A stretch of DNA of 64,000 nt from Kribbella sindirgiensis (lineage in GTDB: Bacteria; Actinomycetota; Actinomycetes; Propionibacteriales; Kribbellaceae), in assembly GCF_004331435.1 (NCBI RefSeq), contig NZ_SJKA01000005.1, positions 186,001 through 250,000 on the forward strand, read 5' to 3'. Shown piece after piece: positions 45,276-54,266 of the stretch (positions within the stretch are counted from its first letter, which is position 1; every line of letters begins with the position of its first letter). The notes beneath the pieces were generated by a model. The model ran no database searches. It was not told the DNA's origin and was given only the letters and a program-made list of their open reading frames with translations. Both the position numbers and the translations under genes were made by a program.

Positions 45276-45691
45276 CAGCTCATCCCCTCCAGGAGCCTGC
45301 GAAGATCTGTGCTCGAGGTGGAGGCGGTGTACGGGAAGTAGTGCACCTGTGCGCCGACCTCACCCAGCAGCCTCTCCAGTCTCTTTCCCTTTTCCGTTCC
45401 CTTCCAGTCATCGCCCTTGAAGAGAACGTCGTACCGCAGCTGCTGCCACATCTCGAACTTGTCGCTGGACCAGTCGCTGACCACCTCGTCGACGAGGTCG
45501 AGCGCCCGGACGACGTCCATCCGCTCCTCGTGCGGCACCACCGGCGGACGGCCCTTGATCCGGGTCACCACCTCGTCCTCGACGACGCCCGCGATCAGGT
45601 GGTCGCAGTGCTCACGGGCGCGGCGCAGGATGTTCAGGTGCCCGATGTGGAACATGTCGTACACCCCGGGCGCATAGCCGACGATCGCCAT
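45275..45691 (-). CDS. Cytidylyltransferase (glycerol-3-phosphate cytidylyltransferase-like)
   Basis: 138 aa from ATG 45691. Nucleotidyltransferase HxGH motif in YDMFHIGHLNIL, the RYDVLFKGDDWKGT segment and the C-terminal STSSTDLRR (equivalent of the RTxGISTT loop). TagD-type enzymes make CDP-glycerol from CTP; related ones act on other polyol or ethanolamine phosphates. It sits between a CDP-alcohol phosphotransferase and a GT4, suggesting an activated alcohol phosphate for a surface polymer or unusual phospholipid. Confidence 0.87.
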   Translation of the reverse strand: MAIVGYAPGVYDMFHIGHLNILRRAREHCDHLIAGVVEDEVVTRIKGRPPVVPHEERMDVVRALDLVDEVVSDWSSDKFEMWQQLRYDVLFKGDDWKGTEKGKRLERLLGEVGAQVHYFPYTASTSSTDLRRLLEGMS

Positions 45692-46428
45692 CAGGCCCGC
45701 ACCCCCAGTGCGGCCATCTCCCGGTACCACTTCCCGATCGCGGCCGCGAGGAAGAGCAGGTTCAGCGTGAGCAGCGCGCCGTACAGGACGACGAACAGCG
45801 ACGGCGTACCGAAGGCCAGGAAGACCAGGCACAGGACGCCGTAGTCGGTCGGTGCGATGAGCAACGACTTCACGACGGAATCGCCGCGCTCGTTGGGTTG
45901 CGCGGCGGCGCCGTGCCGCCGGCGCAGCTGGTCGATCAGGATCAGCCCGAAGAACAGCACCGACGACAGGCACACGTACGCGAGCGGGATCAGCAGGACG
46001 AGGTCGTTGTCAAAGGCATCGAAACGGTAGAGCGAGATCAGGACGGCGCTGTGCAGCAGCACGATCTTGACCGCGTCGATCATGTGGTCGAGCCACTCCC
46101 CCAGGGGCGAGCCGCCGCCGCGCAGCCGGGCCAGCTGCCCGTCCGCGGAGTCCAGCCCGTACCCCAGCACGAGCAGCACGGTCACCACCAGCGCCAGGCC
46201 GAGCGACGGCCGTACGCAGGCCACCAGCACGATCCCCACCAGCGAGCAGAACCCGGACGCGAGGCTCACCTGGTTCGGCGTCCGCTGGCCGAGGAACGCC
46301 GCGGCCGCGAACACCCGCCCGATCCGCCGGTTCACGAACCGCGAGTACGCCGGCGTACCGGCCGACGGCTTCTGCGCCCGGGACAACTGCGCGACAGTCT
46401 CCCGCAGCCCAGCTGTGCGCTCGCTCAT
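45691..46428 (-). CDS. CDP-alcohol phosphatidyltransferase family protein
   Basis: 245 aa from ATG 46428, about six transmembrane helices. The CDP-AP signature D-x2-D-G-x2-A-R-x8-G-x3-D-x3-D is complete (DSADGQLAR ... GEWLDHMIDA). The enzyme transfers an alcohol phosphate from a CDP-alcohol to an acceptor lipid or polyol phosphate in the membrane. Flanked on both sides by cytidylyltransferase genes that could provide its CDP substrate; overlaps the upstream one by 4 bp. Confidence 0.9.
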   Translation of the reverse strand: MSERTAGLRETVAQLSRAQKPSAGTPAYSRFVNRRIGRVFAAAAFLGQRTPNQVSLASGFCSLVGIVLVACVRPSLGLALVVTVLLVLGYGLDSADGQLARLRGGGSPLGEWLDHMIDAVKIVLLHSAVLISLYRFDAFDNDLVLLIPLAYVCLSSVLFFGLILIDQLRRRHGAAAQPNERGDSVVKSLLIAPTDYGVLCLVFLAFGTPSLFVVLYGALLTLNLLFLAAAIGKWYREMAALGVRA

Positions 46429-46856
46429 GCGACGTTCGAACTGCGGGACTGCCGCTGGTCGATCGCCGCGCGCAGGATCGGGCTCCGGGAGCCGCGTCCG
46501 GCGGGCAGGACGGTGATCAGCCCGGCCGGGATCCCGGCGAGCTCGTCCACCCCCAGGACGCCGTCCGTGCCACCGGCGGCGAACACCGTCTGTACCCCTA
46601 GTACGCCGGTCAGCCAGTCGGACCGTACGTCGTCCACGGCAACCACCTCGTCGACGCACCGCAGGTGCTCGACGATCTGCGCCCGCTCGAGCAGCGGCAC
46701 GAACGGCCGCCCGCCCCAGGCGTCCAGCGCCCAGTCGTCGGACAGCACCGCCACCACCAACCGGTCACAGTGCCGCCGCGCCCGTTCGAGCACGTCGACA
46801 TGTCCTACGTGGAACAGGTCGAAAACCCCGGCGACGCATCCCAGCCGCGGAACCAT
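46425..46856 (-). CDS. Cytidylyltransferase-like protein, second copy
   Basis: 143 aa from ATG 46856. It keeps the HxGH motif (FDLFHVGHVDVL) and the LSDDWALDAWGGRPFVP region, but the C-terminal loop is diverged (GSRSPILRAAI in place of STSSTDLR). The substrate may differ from the paralogue at 45275, or it could be a less active partner. The gene starts 85 bp after the GT4 gene on the same strand and overlaps the CDP-alcohol transferase gene. Confidence 0.82.
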   Translation of the reverse strand: MVPRLGCVAGVFDLFHVGHVDVLERARRHCDRLVVAVLSDDWALDAWGGRPFVPLLERAQIVEHLRCVDEVVAVDDVRSDWLTGVLGVQTVFAAGGTDGVLGVDELAGIPAGLITVLPAGRGSRSPILRAAIDQRQSRSSNVA

Positions 46857-46941
46857 GCCGACACTGCCCACATTGCCTTCCCCCAACGCAAACTCCTGAA
46901 TTCCGTCCGGCCCGACGCTGCCCCCTGCGTCGCCCGCGACT

Positions 46942-48147
46942 TTATACCCGTCGTTCCGTGCGCGCCCGGCCGCTGGCGGAGTGCCGGGCGATCGCATCGG
47001 TGTAGATCCTTTCCGTGGCCTCCAGGTCACGCTCCGGTGTGAAGCGGTCCAGGTAGACCTGACGGGCTCGTTCGCCGAAGGCTATCGAAGTCCCGGGATC
47101 AGCCACCAACCCGATCGCCTTCCGCAATCCTTCCGGGTCACCGGGCGCGGTCAGCGCACCGGATTCACCGTCGTCGACGAGCTCCGCGAGCGCCCCGAGC
47201 CTGGACGCGACCACGGGCACCCCGTGGGCGAAGGCCTCCACGACCACGAGTCCGAAGCTCTCATACGAACGCGCCGGTACGACGGCGACGCGCGCGGACC
47301 GCAGCTGTTCCATCCCGTCGGCCCACGGCAGTTGACCAAGCACCTGAATCGACAGGTCTTTCCGGGCCCGCTCCTCGGCCGCCGCTCGCAGCGGACCGTC
47401 ACCCACCACGACCAGCCGGCCGAGCGACGAATCCCAGGCCTCCAGGAGATCCGCGAAACCCTTGTCCTCGCTCAACCGCCCGAGGAACACCACCGCCTCC
47501 CCCGCACCGCTGCGCACCGCTCCCCCGTGCGGTACGGCGTGCGGCTTCACCACGAACCGCTCCGGATCGAACCCGGCCGCGGCGTACCGGTCCCGCACGA
47601 ACTCGGACGGTACGACGAACGTCCCGACGTACCGCTGCCAGGTATGCAAGGCGTTGTGGACGCCGATGCTCGTGGCCAGCGGCAAGGTCTGCACCCGCGA
47701 CTCGCGGTAGCAACTGTGCTTCACGGCCGCCAGTGGCACCTTGCCGATACAGGACTCGCACGGCCCGCCGTCGCGCTGCAGGACGGCGTTCGCGCACAGC
47801 AGCCGGAAGTTGTGCAACGTCGCCACGACCGGAAGATCCAGCCGGTACGCCGCTCGCAGCACCGACGGGCTGAACAACGGGAAAGTGTTGTGCACATGCA
47901 CCACATCGGGCCGCTGCGCCTGCAATAGCTGTGTTAAATCGCGTTCCGCCGAAAATGACCAAACGGAGCGGAACGGTAACAGTGCGCGATCTTTTCGGCC
48001 CATCGCGGCGATATCGTCGCTGTTCCGGGCGTACAGATCGATTTCATGTCCTGAGTTACGCAACAAATCAACCGTTTGCGCGACAACCGTGTTCTCACCA
48101 CTGGGTTGACCGGTCCGGTAACGGTTGTGCAACATGGCGACCCGCAT
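46942..48147 (-). CDS. Glycosyltransferase family 4
   Basis: 401 aa. GT-B fold with an N-terminal HNRYRTGQPSGENTVV loop and HVHNTFPLFSPSV. The C-terminal half has VVFLGRLSEDKGFADLLEAW, VVGDGPLRAAAE and the EX7E motif in SYESFGLVVVEAFAHGVPVV. It contains a Cys-rich insert (GGPCESCIGKVPL...HSCYRESR) seen in a subset of GT4 enzymes. First gene of the leftward polymer operon, divergent from the beta-helix gene. Confidence 0.9.
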   Translation of the reverse strand: MRVAMLHNRYRTGQPSGENTVVAQTVDLLRNSGHEIDLYARNSDDIAAMGRKDRALLPFRSVWSFSAERDLTQLLQAQRPDVVHVHNTFPLFSPSVLRAAYRLDLPVVATLHNFRLLCANAVLQRDGGPCESCIGKVPLAAVKHSCYRESRVQTLPLATSIGVHNALHTWQRYVGTFVVPSEFVRDRYAAAGFDPERFVVKPHAVPHGGAVRSGAGEAVVFLGRLSEDKGFADLLEAWDSSLGRLVVVGDGPLRAAAEERARKDLSIQVLGQLPWADGMEQLRSARVAVVPARSYESFGLVVVEAFAHGVPVVASRLGALAELVDDGESGALTAPGDPEGLRKAIGLVADPGTSIAFGERARQVYLDRFTPERDLEATERIYTDAIARHSASGRARTERRV

Positions 48148-48217
48148 GGCACTACCTTAAGTCCCGCAGCAGTCGCAGATGGCTACACCTGGTCCCGCCC
48201 GCTCCCAGGAGAGTGCA

Positions 48218-49927
48218 TTGAGGAAGTTGTGGTTCGCAGCGCTGATCGCTGCGGCCGCGGCCGTCGTCACGGTCGCGGTGCCCGTCATCGCAGGAGAGAA
48301 CAAGGCGACAACGGCGGCGAAGTCCGAGAACGCCGCCGAGCAGACCGCGTCTCGAGTGCTGCCCTCTCATCGCCCTGGGAAGACGACGACCGCGAAGCCC
48401 GGCACGACCAAGCCGAAGACCACAGCCACCACCGCACCGCCGAAGAAGCCCGGCACGACCACGACTCCGACCCGCAAGCCGACGGCGACGCCGACCAAGC
48501 CGGTCGAGCCCACCATCCCGAAGCCGCCGGTGGTCGACTCCGACGAGGCCGGTCCGGCCGTCGCCGGGCCCTGTGTCGGCACGGTCATCAAGCCCGGGCA
48601 GGACGCGCAGTCGATCGTGAACTCCAAGCCGGCCGGTACGACGTTCTGCTTCGCGGCCGGTGTGCACCGGATCAGCGACACCATCCGCCCGAAGGCGAAC
48701 CAGGTGCTGGCCAGCGCACAGCGCGCCGTACTCACCGGGTCGGTTCCGCTGACCGGGTGGGCGAGGTCCGGGTCCGCCTGGGTGGTGCGGGGCGCGCTGC
48801 CGCCGGCGTACGGCAAGAGCGGTGAGTGCGAGGACAACAAGTCGAACATCTGCTACCTGCGGGAGCAGCTGTTCCTCGACGGCACGCACCTGACGCGGGT
48901 CGCGAGTGTCGCGGCGGTCAAGGCCGGCACGTTCTACGCCGACTACGCGGCGAACGCGATCTACCTCGGCAGCAACCCGGCCGGTCACGCGGTCGAGATG
49001 TCGAAGACCGCGACCGCGATCGAGTCCGGCGCGACCGGCGTGGCCGTCCGCGGCCTCACCATCGAGCACTTCGCCAGCGCACCGCAGGCCGGAGCGCTCG
49101 TCTCCGGCCCCGGCTGGAAGGTGACCGCGAACGACGTCCGCTGGAACCACGCGGTCGGCGTGATGCTGGTGAAGGCGAACAGCACCAAGGTCGACAAGAA
49201 CCTGATCCACCACAACGGCCAGCTCGGCCTCGGGCAGTACAGCTCGGCCGCAGCCGCCGTCACCCGGAACGTGATCAGCTCCAACAACACCGACGGCTTC
49301 TGGATCGCCGACTGGGAGTCCGGCGGCATCAAGTCGACCCGCTCCTCCGGCACCGTCAGCGGCAACGTGATCAAGTCCAACAAGGGCATCGGGATGTGGG
49401 CCGACGTCGCCGACGACGGCCGGGTGATCAGCGACAACCAGATTGTCGGCAATGCGGCGGACGGCATCCGGTACGAGATCAGCCGCAACGGCACCATCGA
49501 GGGCAACACGGTGACCGGCAACGGCTTCGGCACCGGCCGCGGCTCCGGTACGTCGCTGTGGGACGGCGGCGGGATCAACGTGAACACCTCGACCGGCGTC
49601 ACGATCAAGGGCAACCGGGTGTCGGGCAACGTGAACGGCGTGACGATCCAGTCCCGGACCCGCGGCAGCGGCCCCTGGGGCACGTACCTGCTCCGCGACG
49701 TCCAGGTCAGCGGGAACACGATCGAGATGACCGGCGGGACCCAGGCGACCGGCATGGTCCAGAACTCCGGCGCCGCGGTGCCGGCCGGCGAAGTGGTGTT
49801 CAGCGGCAACAAGTACGTCCTCGACGACCTCGGCACCCAGCGGTTCGCCCGGTTCGGCACCAAGCTCACCGCGGCCGGCTGGCGCGAGGCCGGCCTGGAC
49901 ACGGTCGGAAGCTTCCTCGCGAACTGA
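48218..49927 (+). CDS. Secreted right-handed parallel beta-helix protein
   Basis: 569 aa from TTG 48218, preferred because AGGAGAG (48207-48213) lies just upstream and it starts a clean signal peptide (LRKLWFAALIAAAAAVV); ATG 48179 would add 13 residues. A Thr/Pro/Lys-rich linker (residues about 30-110) is followed by a beta-helix with repeated Asn-rich rungs (NNTDGFWIADWESGGIK, GNAADGIRYEISRNG). Many such proteins are pectate lyases or epimerases, but no catalytic residue set could be assigned. About half identical by eye to the next gene. Confidence 0.85.
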   Translation: MRKLWFAALIAAAAAVVTVAVPVIAGENKATTAAKSENAAEQTASRVLPSHRPGKTTTAKPGTTKPKTTATTAPPKKPGTTTTPTRKPTATPTKPVEPTIPKPPVVDSDEAGPAVAGPCVGTVIKPGQDAQSIVNSKPAGTTFCFAAGVHRISDTIRPKANQVLASAQRAVLTGSVPLTGWARSGSAWVVRGALPPAYGKSGECEDNKSNICYLREQLFLDGTHLTRVASVAAVKAGTFYADYAANAIYLGSNPAGHAVEMSKTATAIESGATGVAVRGLTIEHFASAPQAGALVSGPGWKVTANDVRWNHAVGVMLVKANSTKVDKNLIHHNGQLGLGQYSSAAAAVTRNVISSNNTDGFWIADWESGGIKSTRSSGTVSGNVIKSNKGIGMWADVADDGRVISDNQIVGNAADGIRYEISRNGTIEGNTVTGNGFGTGRGSGTSLWDGGGINVNTSTGVTIKGNRVSGNVNGVTIQSRTRGSGPWGTYLLRDVQVSGNTIEMTGGTQATGMVQNSGAAVPAGEVVFSGNKYVLDDLGTQRFARFGTKLTAAGWREAGLDTVGSFLAN

Positions 49928-50057
49928 CCGCTTGCCGTTCGCAACATATTTGTGCGCTACGTATTGCCATGACTACCTGACGTAGAGGTAATCTGCGTAG
50001 CGAAGCCGCGCCATGGGGGGTGCGCTCAGGGCTACCTGTGCCACCGGAGGCTCCGCT

Positions 50058-51644
50058 ATGAGGACAGCTGTATTCGCAGTCGTTGCAGTCGGCACCAGTC
50101 TGGTTGCCGTCGGCCCCCTGCCCGCGCGGGGTGCCCCCGATCAACCGGCCCTTGATCAATCTGCCGCCGTACCTGATGCCGCCGTACCACCCGCTGACGG
50201 GACGTTCCGGACCGGCCCAGCCGTCGCGCCCCCGTGCAGCGGCGTACCGATCCGGACCACGGACAACGCCGCGAAGGTCGTCGACGACGCCCCGACCGGT
50301 ACGACGTTCTGCTTCACGGCCGGCTGGCACCGGATCACCGAGACGATCCACCCGAAGGCCGACCAGGTCCTCGCCGGCAACACCGGCGCCGTCCTCACCG
50401 GATCCGTCCGGCTGACGCGCTGGACGGCGAACAACGGCGACTGGGTCACCACGGGAGTCCTGCCACCGGCGTACCCCCAGACCGGGCAGTGCGAGGACAA
50501 CACGGCGAACATCTGCTACCTGGGTGAGCAGCTGTTCCTGGACAGCAAGCACCTGACCCGGGTGGCAACCCGCGACAAGGTTGCCCCCGGCGCCTTCTAC
50601 GCCGACTACGCGGCGAACGCCGTCTACCTCGGCAGCAACCCGGCCGGGCACTCGATCGAGATGTCGAAGACGCAGACCGCGATCGAGTCGAGCGCGACCG
50701 GTGTGACGGTGCGCGGGCTGACGATCGAGCACTTCGCCACCCCGCCGCAGGGCGGTGCCGTGGTGCTCGGCCTGGGGTGGAAGGTGATCGCCAACGACAT
50801 CCGCTGGAACCACGGCGTAGGTGCGATGCTGGTGAACGCGGACGGCGCCGTCCTCGAGAAGAACCACATCCACTCCAACGGCCAGCTCGGCATCGGCCAG
50901 TACAGCACGCTCAAGGCGACCATCGCGTCCAACGAGGTCAGTTACAACAACACCGACGGCTTCTGGATCGCGGACTGGGAGTCCGGCGGGATCAAGACCA
51001 CCTGGTCCAGCGGCGGCCAGGTGAGCGGGAACCTGATCCAGTACAACCGCGGGATCGGGCTGTGGAGCGACGCGTACGACGACAGCCGGACGTTCAGCAG
51101 CAACCAGATCCTGCGCAACGCGGCGGACGGGATCCGGTACGAGATCGGCCGCAACGGCGTCATCTCGGACAACGTGGTGAGCGGCAACGGTTTCGGCACC
51201 GGCCGCGGCTCCGGTACGTCGCTGTGGGACGGCGGCGGGATCAACGTGAACACCTCGTCGAACGTCCAGGTCCGCGACAACGTGGTGGCGAACAACGTGA
51301 ACGGGATCGCGATCCAGTCCCGGACCCGCGGCTCCGGCCCGTGGGGCACCAACCTGCTCCGCGACATCGTTGTCTCCGGCAACCAGGTGACGATGCGCGG
51401 CGGCACCACCGCGACCGGCATGGTGCAGAACGCCGGCGCGGTGATCCCGGCCGGCGAGGTCACCCTGAACGACAACGTCTACATCCTCGACAGCCTGACC
51501 GCCGAACGCTTCCAGAAGACCGGCCAGTGGTACACCGCCAAACAATGGCGCGGCACCGGTCAGGACACCGCCAGCGCCTTCACCCTGGGCAAGGCAGTCC
51601 TGGACGCCACCGGCATCCTCACCATCCTCCCCCCAACGAGCTGA
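50058..51644 (+). CDS. Secreted right-handed parallel beta-helix protein, paralogue
   Basis: 528 aa from ATG 50058 (GGAGG 7 nt upstream). The signal peptide MRTAVFAVVAVGTSLVAVG ends near ARGAPDQ. The body parallels the preceding protein through TTFCFTAGWHRITETI, QCEDNTANICYLGEQLFLD, EHFATPPQGG and NNTDGFWIADWESGGIK, but it lacks the long Thr/Pro linker. The two paired Cys motifs are shared by all three family members in the window. Probably a tandem duplication; polysaccharide binding or cleavage is inferred from the fold. Confidence 0.85.
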   Translation: MRTAVFAVVAVGTSLVAVGPLPARGAPDQPALDQSAAVPDAAVPPADGTFRTGPAVAPPCSGVPIRTTDNAAKVVDDAPTGTTFCFTAGWHRITETIHPKADQVLAGNTGAVLTGSVRLTRWTANNGDWVTTGVLPPAYPQTGQCEDNTANICYLGEQLFLDSKHLTRVATRDKVAPGAFYADYAANAVYLGSNPAGHSIEMSKTQTAIESSATGVTVRGLTIEHFATPPQGGAVVLGLGWKVIANDIRWNHGVGAMLVNADGAVLEKNHIHSNGQLGIGQYSTLKATIASNEVSYNNTDGFWIADWESGGIKTTWSSGGQVSGNLIQYNRGIGLWSDAYDDSRTFSSNQILRNAADGIRYEIGRNGVISDNVVSGNGFGTGRGSGTSLWDGGGINVNTSSNVQVRDNVVANNVNGIAIQSRTRGSGPWGTNLLRDIVVSGNQVTMRGGTTATGMVQNAGAVIPAGEVTLNDNVYILDSLTAERFQKTGQWYTAKQWRGTGQDTASAFTLGKAVLDATGILTILPPTS

Positions 51645-51697
51645 CACCAGAGCAGGGCCTATCCGGCTCTCCTGTCCGGTGTGGGGTGAACTGCGAG

Positions 51698-51786
51698 GCC
51701 GTAGGACAGGTTCTGGCGGGCTAGCACCTGGTATTTCCTGTCCACAGCACCCAGAAGGTGTCCCTTCCCCCGCCAACCGGCTGACC
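51698..51786. repeat. Dispersed 89-nt repeat, copy B
   Basis: The 397-bp gap 51645-52041 between convergent genes holds no gene. It contains this copy of the repeat also found at 21125-21213, in the same orientation and same kind of site (end of a rightward gene facing a leftward one). Here GGACAGG and CCTGTCC (about 51704-51710 and 51737-51743) can form a 7-bp stem. Confidence 0.8.
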
Positions 51787-51820
51787 GCGCCCACGGGCAG
51801 CCACAGCCCGCCGAAAACAT

Positions 51821-51915
51821 CAGCTCGACAGTACGTATACCTCTACTACCCGCCTGTCCGCACCGGGCGGCAGGCCGGATCGCCGAGCAGTGGACGTATA
51901 CGTACTGTCGAGCTG
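51821..51915. repeat. Perfect 20-bp inverted repeat with 55-bp spacer
   Basis: CAGCTCGACAGTACGTATAC (51821-51840) and its exact complement (51896-51915). The spacer has its own small stem (GCCTG..CCG / CGG.CAGGC, about 51852-51875). It starts 35 bp after repeat copy B. It may act as a bidirectional terminator or be the ends of a small mobile element; no target duplication was found. Confidence 0.88.
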
Positions 51916-52041
51916 CACAAAATTCGCGGTACAACCCGCCCGAGCCCCCACCCGGAGCGCTCACGCCGCCAGAAAGCCTCCTCTGACGTGCTGAAACCCT
52001 CCACCGAACCAGCCCGGCCACAGAGCGAGTGGCGGGTGGGG

Positions 52042-53424
52042 TCAGCGGGTCAGGGTGTTCACGTGGTTCACGAGGAGCGACCGGAAGGTCGGTGAGTCTC
52101 GGAGGTCGGGGGTGAAGATGGATTCGACGGCCAGGAGGGCGTCGACCAGTTCGGCGGGCTCGGTGGTGCCCGCCACAGCTGACTTCAGGCGATCGGCCTG
52201 GGGGTCGTCCAGGTCGGGGGTGCGCTGGACGTAGACCATCCAGGCGGCGACCGCGAGCGAGATCATCCGCGGCTCGGCGCCGGCGGTCAGACGGTCGCGG
52301 ACCGTGCCGAGCATCCGGACCGGCAGCTTGACCGAGCCGTCCATCGCGACCTGCCGGGTGCGGTGCTTCAGCGCCGGGTTCTCGAACCGCTCCAGCACGG
52401 TCGCGCCGTACGCCGCCAGGTCCAGCCCGTCGGGCGGTGTCAGGGTCGGTACGACGTCGTCGGTCATCAACTGCCGCGCGAGCCCGCCCAGTTCCTCGTC
52501 GCGGACCGCCTCGGCGATCGTCTCGTACCCGCGCAGCGCACCGAGGTACGCGAGCATCGAGTGGGTCGCGTTGAGCATCCGCAGTTTGGCCTGCTCCCAC
52601 GGCGCGACATCGCCGGTGAGTACGGCGCCACCACGCTCCCAGGCAGGGCGGGGCCCGGCGAAGTCGTCCTCGATCACCCATTGCAGGAAGGGTTCCGCGA
52701 CCACCACCGCCTCGTCCCGGACGCCGAGCAGCCGAGCCGCCTCGTCGCGGTCCGCGTCGGTCGTCGCCGGCACGATCCGGTCCACCATGCTGGCTGGGAA
52801 CCGCGTCGCCTCGAACGTCGCGGGAACCTTGCCCAGCGCATCGAAGTACTCGGTCACCAGCGTCCGCAGGAAGGGGCCGTTGGCCACCAGGTTGTCGCAG
52901 GAGACGATCGTCAACGGCTCGTCGCGACGGGCGATCGCCGCCGCCAGCTGGCCGACGACCGTGCGCGGCGGACGGCCGGTCAGGTCGGCCCGGATCTCCG
53001 GGTCGTCCAGGTTCAGCCCGGCACCGGCCGCCCGGTACCCCTTCTCCGTGACGGTCAGCGTCACCACCGACACCGCCGGGTCCGCGATCCGCGCGACCAC
53101 CGCCTCCGGGTCCTCGGGCGCGGTCAGCACCTCACGGATGCTGCCGATCACCTGGACCGACGGCTCCCCGAGACCTCGCTCGAGGACCGAGTACAGACCG
53201 TCCTGCGGCGCCAACTGGTCCCGGACCGTGGTGGAGCGCTGGCTCACGCCGGTGATGCCCCACCGGGTCTCGCCGGTCTCGACCGCCGCCCGTTCGGTGA
53301 CGACGGCCTGATGGGCGCGGTGGAACGCGCCGATCCCCAGATGGACGATGCCGACCGACAACGCCTTCGGATCGACCGCGGGCGCGACGGGAAGGTTGGT
53401 GAGACTCAACCTGCTCGAATTCAT
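52042..53424 (-). CDS. Mannitol dehydrogenase family protein, probable fructuronate reductase
   Basis: 460 aa from ATG 53424. N-terminal Rossmann domain (IVHLGIGAFHRAHQA); C-terminal mannitol-dehydrogenase domain with the catalytic KxxxxNxxH motif in AKLRMLNATHSMLAYLG. Also TIVSCDNLVANG, typical of UxuB/mannitol dehydrogenases. Because glucuronate isomerase lies nearby, reduction of fructuronate to mannonate is the best guess; a polyol dehydrogenase is the alternative. Last gene of the lacI-ABC operon, overlapping the permease gene by 4 bp. Confidence 0.87.
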   Translation of the reverse strand: MNSSRLSLTNLPVAPAVDPKALSVGIVHLGIGAFHRAHQAVVTERAAVETGETRWGITGVSQRSTTVRDQLAPQDGLYSVLERGLGEPSVQVIGSIREVLTAPEDPEAVVARIADPAVSVVTLTVTEKGYRAAGAGLNLDDPEIRADLTGRPPRTVVGQLAAAIARRDEPLTIVSCDNLVANGPFLRTLVTEYFDALGKVPATFEATRFPASMVDRIVPATTDADRDEAARLLGVRDEAVVVAEPFLQWVIEDDFAGPRPAWERGGAVLTGDVAPWEQAKLRMLNATHSMLAYLGALRGYETIAEAVRDEELGGLARQLMTDDVVPTLTPPDGLDLAAYGATVLERFENPALKHRTRQVAMDGSVKLPVRMLGTVRDRLTAGAEPRMISLAVAAWMVYVQRTPDLDDPQADRLKSAVAGTTEPAELVDALLAVESIFTPDLRDSPTFRSLLVNHVNTLTR

Positions 53425-54266
53425 TCGGAGGGTTCTTCCTTCACTCGGGCGACCAGTTGGGTCGGATTGACGAAACGCAGCGCTACCACCAGAAGTACCA
53501 GCATCATCGCGGTGTAGATCACCGCCATCGCGTCGACGGACTGCTGCGCGCGGATGCCCGCGGCGGACATCGAGTAGTACAACGCGACCACGAGCGTCTG
53601 CGAGTCCGGCCCGGCGGTGAGGAAGGTCAGCTCGAACATGCCGACCGTCCGCACCAGCACCAGGATCGCCGAGGCCAGCAGACCGGGGACGAGCAGCGGC
53701 GCGAGGATCTTCAGGAACACCGAGCGGGTCCCGGCGCCGAGCATCCGGGCCGCGTCCTCGATCCGCGGGTCGACCTGCTCGATGAAGGGCGTCATCGTGA
53801 GGATCACGAACGGCACCGACGGCACCAGGTTCGCCAGCACGACACCGGACAGGTGGCCCGCGAAACCGAACTTGTACAGCACGGTCGCGAGCGGGATGCC
53901 GTACGTGATCGGCGGCATCAGGATCGGCAGCAGGAATGTCAGGTACACCAGACGCTTGCCGGGGAAGTTCTTCCGGGCCAGCACGTACGCCGCGGGCGCG
54001 CCGACGAGGACCGACAGGACGACGACCAGCGCGGACACGAGCAGCGTGACGACGATGACGTGGAACAACGTGAACTCTCGCCACGCGTCGCCGTACCACT
54101 GGGTGGTGAAACCGCTCGGGAACCAGGTGTCGAACCACTTCGTGCCGAACGAGCTGACCAGCACCGACAGCACGACGCCGGCGAGGTTGACGAAGAAGAA
54201 CACGACAACGGCCCAGATCACCCAGCCCAGCGGGGTGGCGCGTATCGTGCGCACCTTCTGGCTCAT
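53421..54266 (-). CDS. ABC transporter permease (PotC-like)
   Basis: 281 aa from ATG 54266, six membrane segments. The binding-protein-dependent permease EAA-type loop appears as EDAARMLGAGTRSVFLKILAPL. It resembles polyamine/iron-type inner membrane components (second permease). Overlaps the genes on both sides by 4 bp, so it forms a transporter with the neighbouring permease, ATPase and binding protein. Confidence 0.9.
   Translation of the reverse strand: MSQKVRTIRATPLGWVIWAVVVFFFVNLAGVVLSVLVSSFGTKWFDTWFPSGFTTQWYGDAWREFTLFHVIVVTLLVSALVVVLSVLVGAPAAYVLARKNFPGKRLVYLTFLLPILMPPITYGIPLATVLYKFGFAGHLSGVVLANLVPSVPFVILTMTPFIEQVDPRIEDAARMLGAGTRSVFLKILAPLLVPGLLASAILVLVRTVGMFELTFLTAGPDSQTLVVALYYSMSAAGIRAQQSVDAMAVIYTAMMLVLLVVALRFVNPTQLVARVKEEPSE

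Noticed and set aside
48076..48825. Open frame overlapping the beta-helix gene start
   Set aside because: Different frame of the Thr/Pro linker region; no motif; the beta-helix frame has a signal peptide and homologues.
51821..51915. Insertion sequence
   Set aside because: The inverted repeat encloses only 55 bp and no transposase; target duplications were not found, so it is listed as an unexplained repeat.
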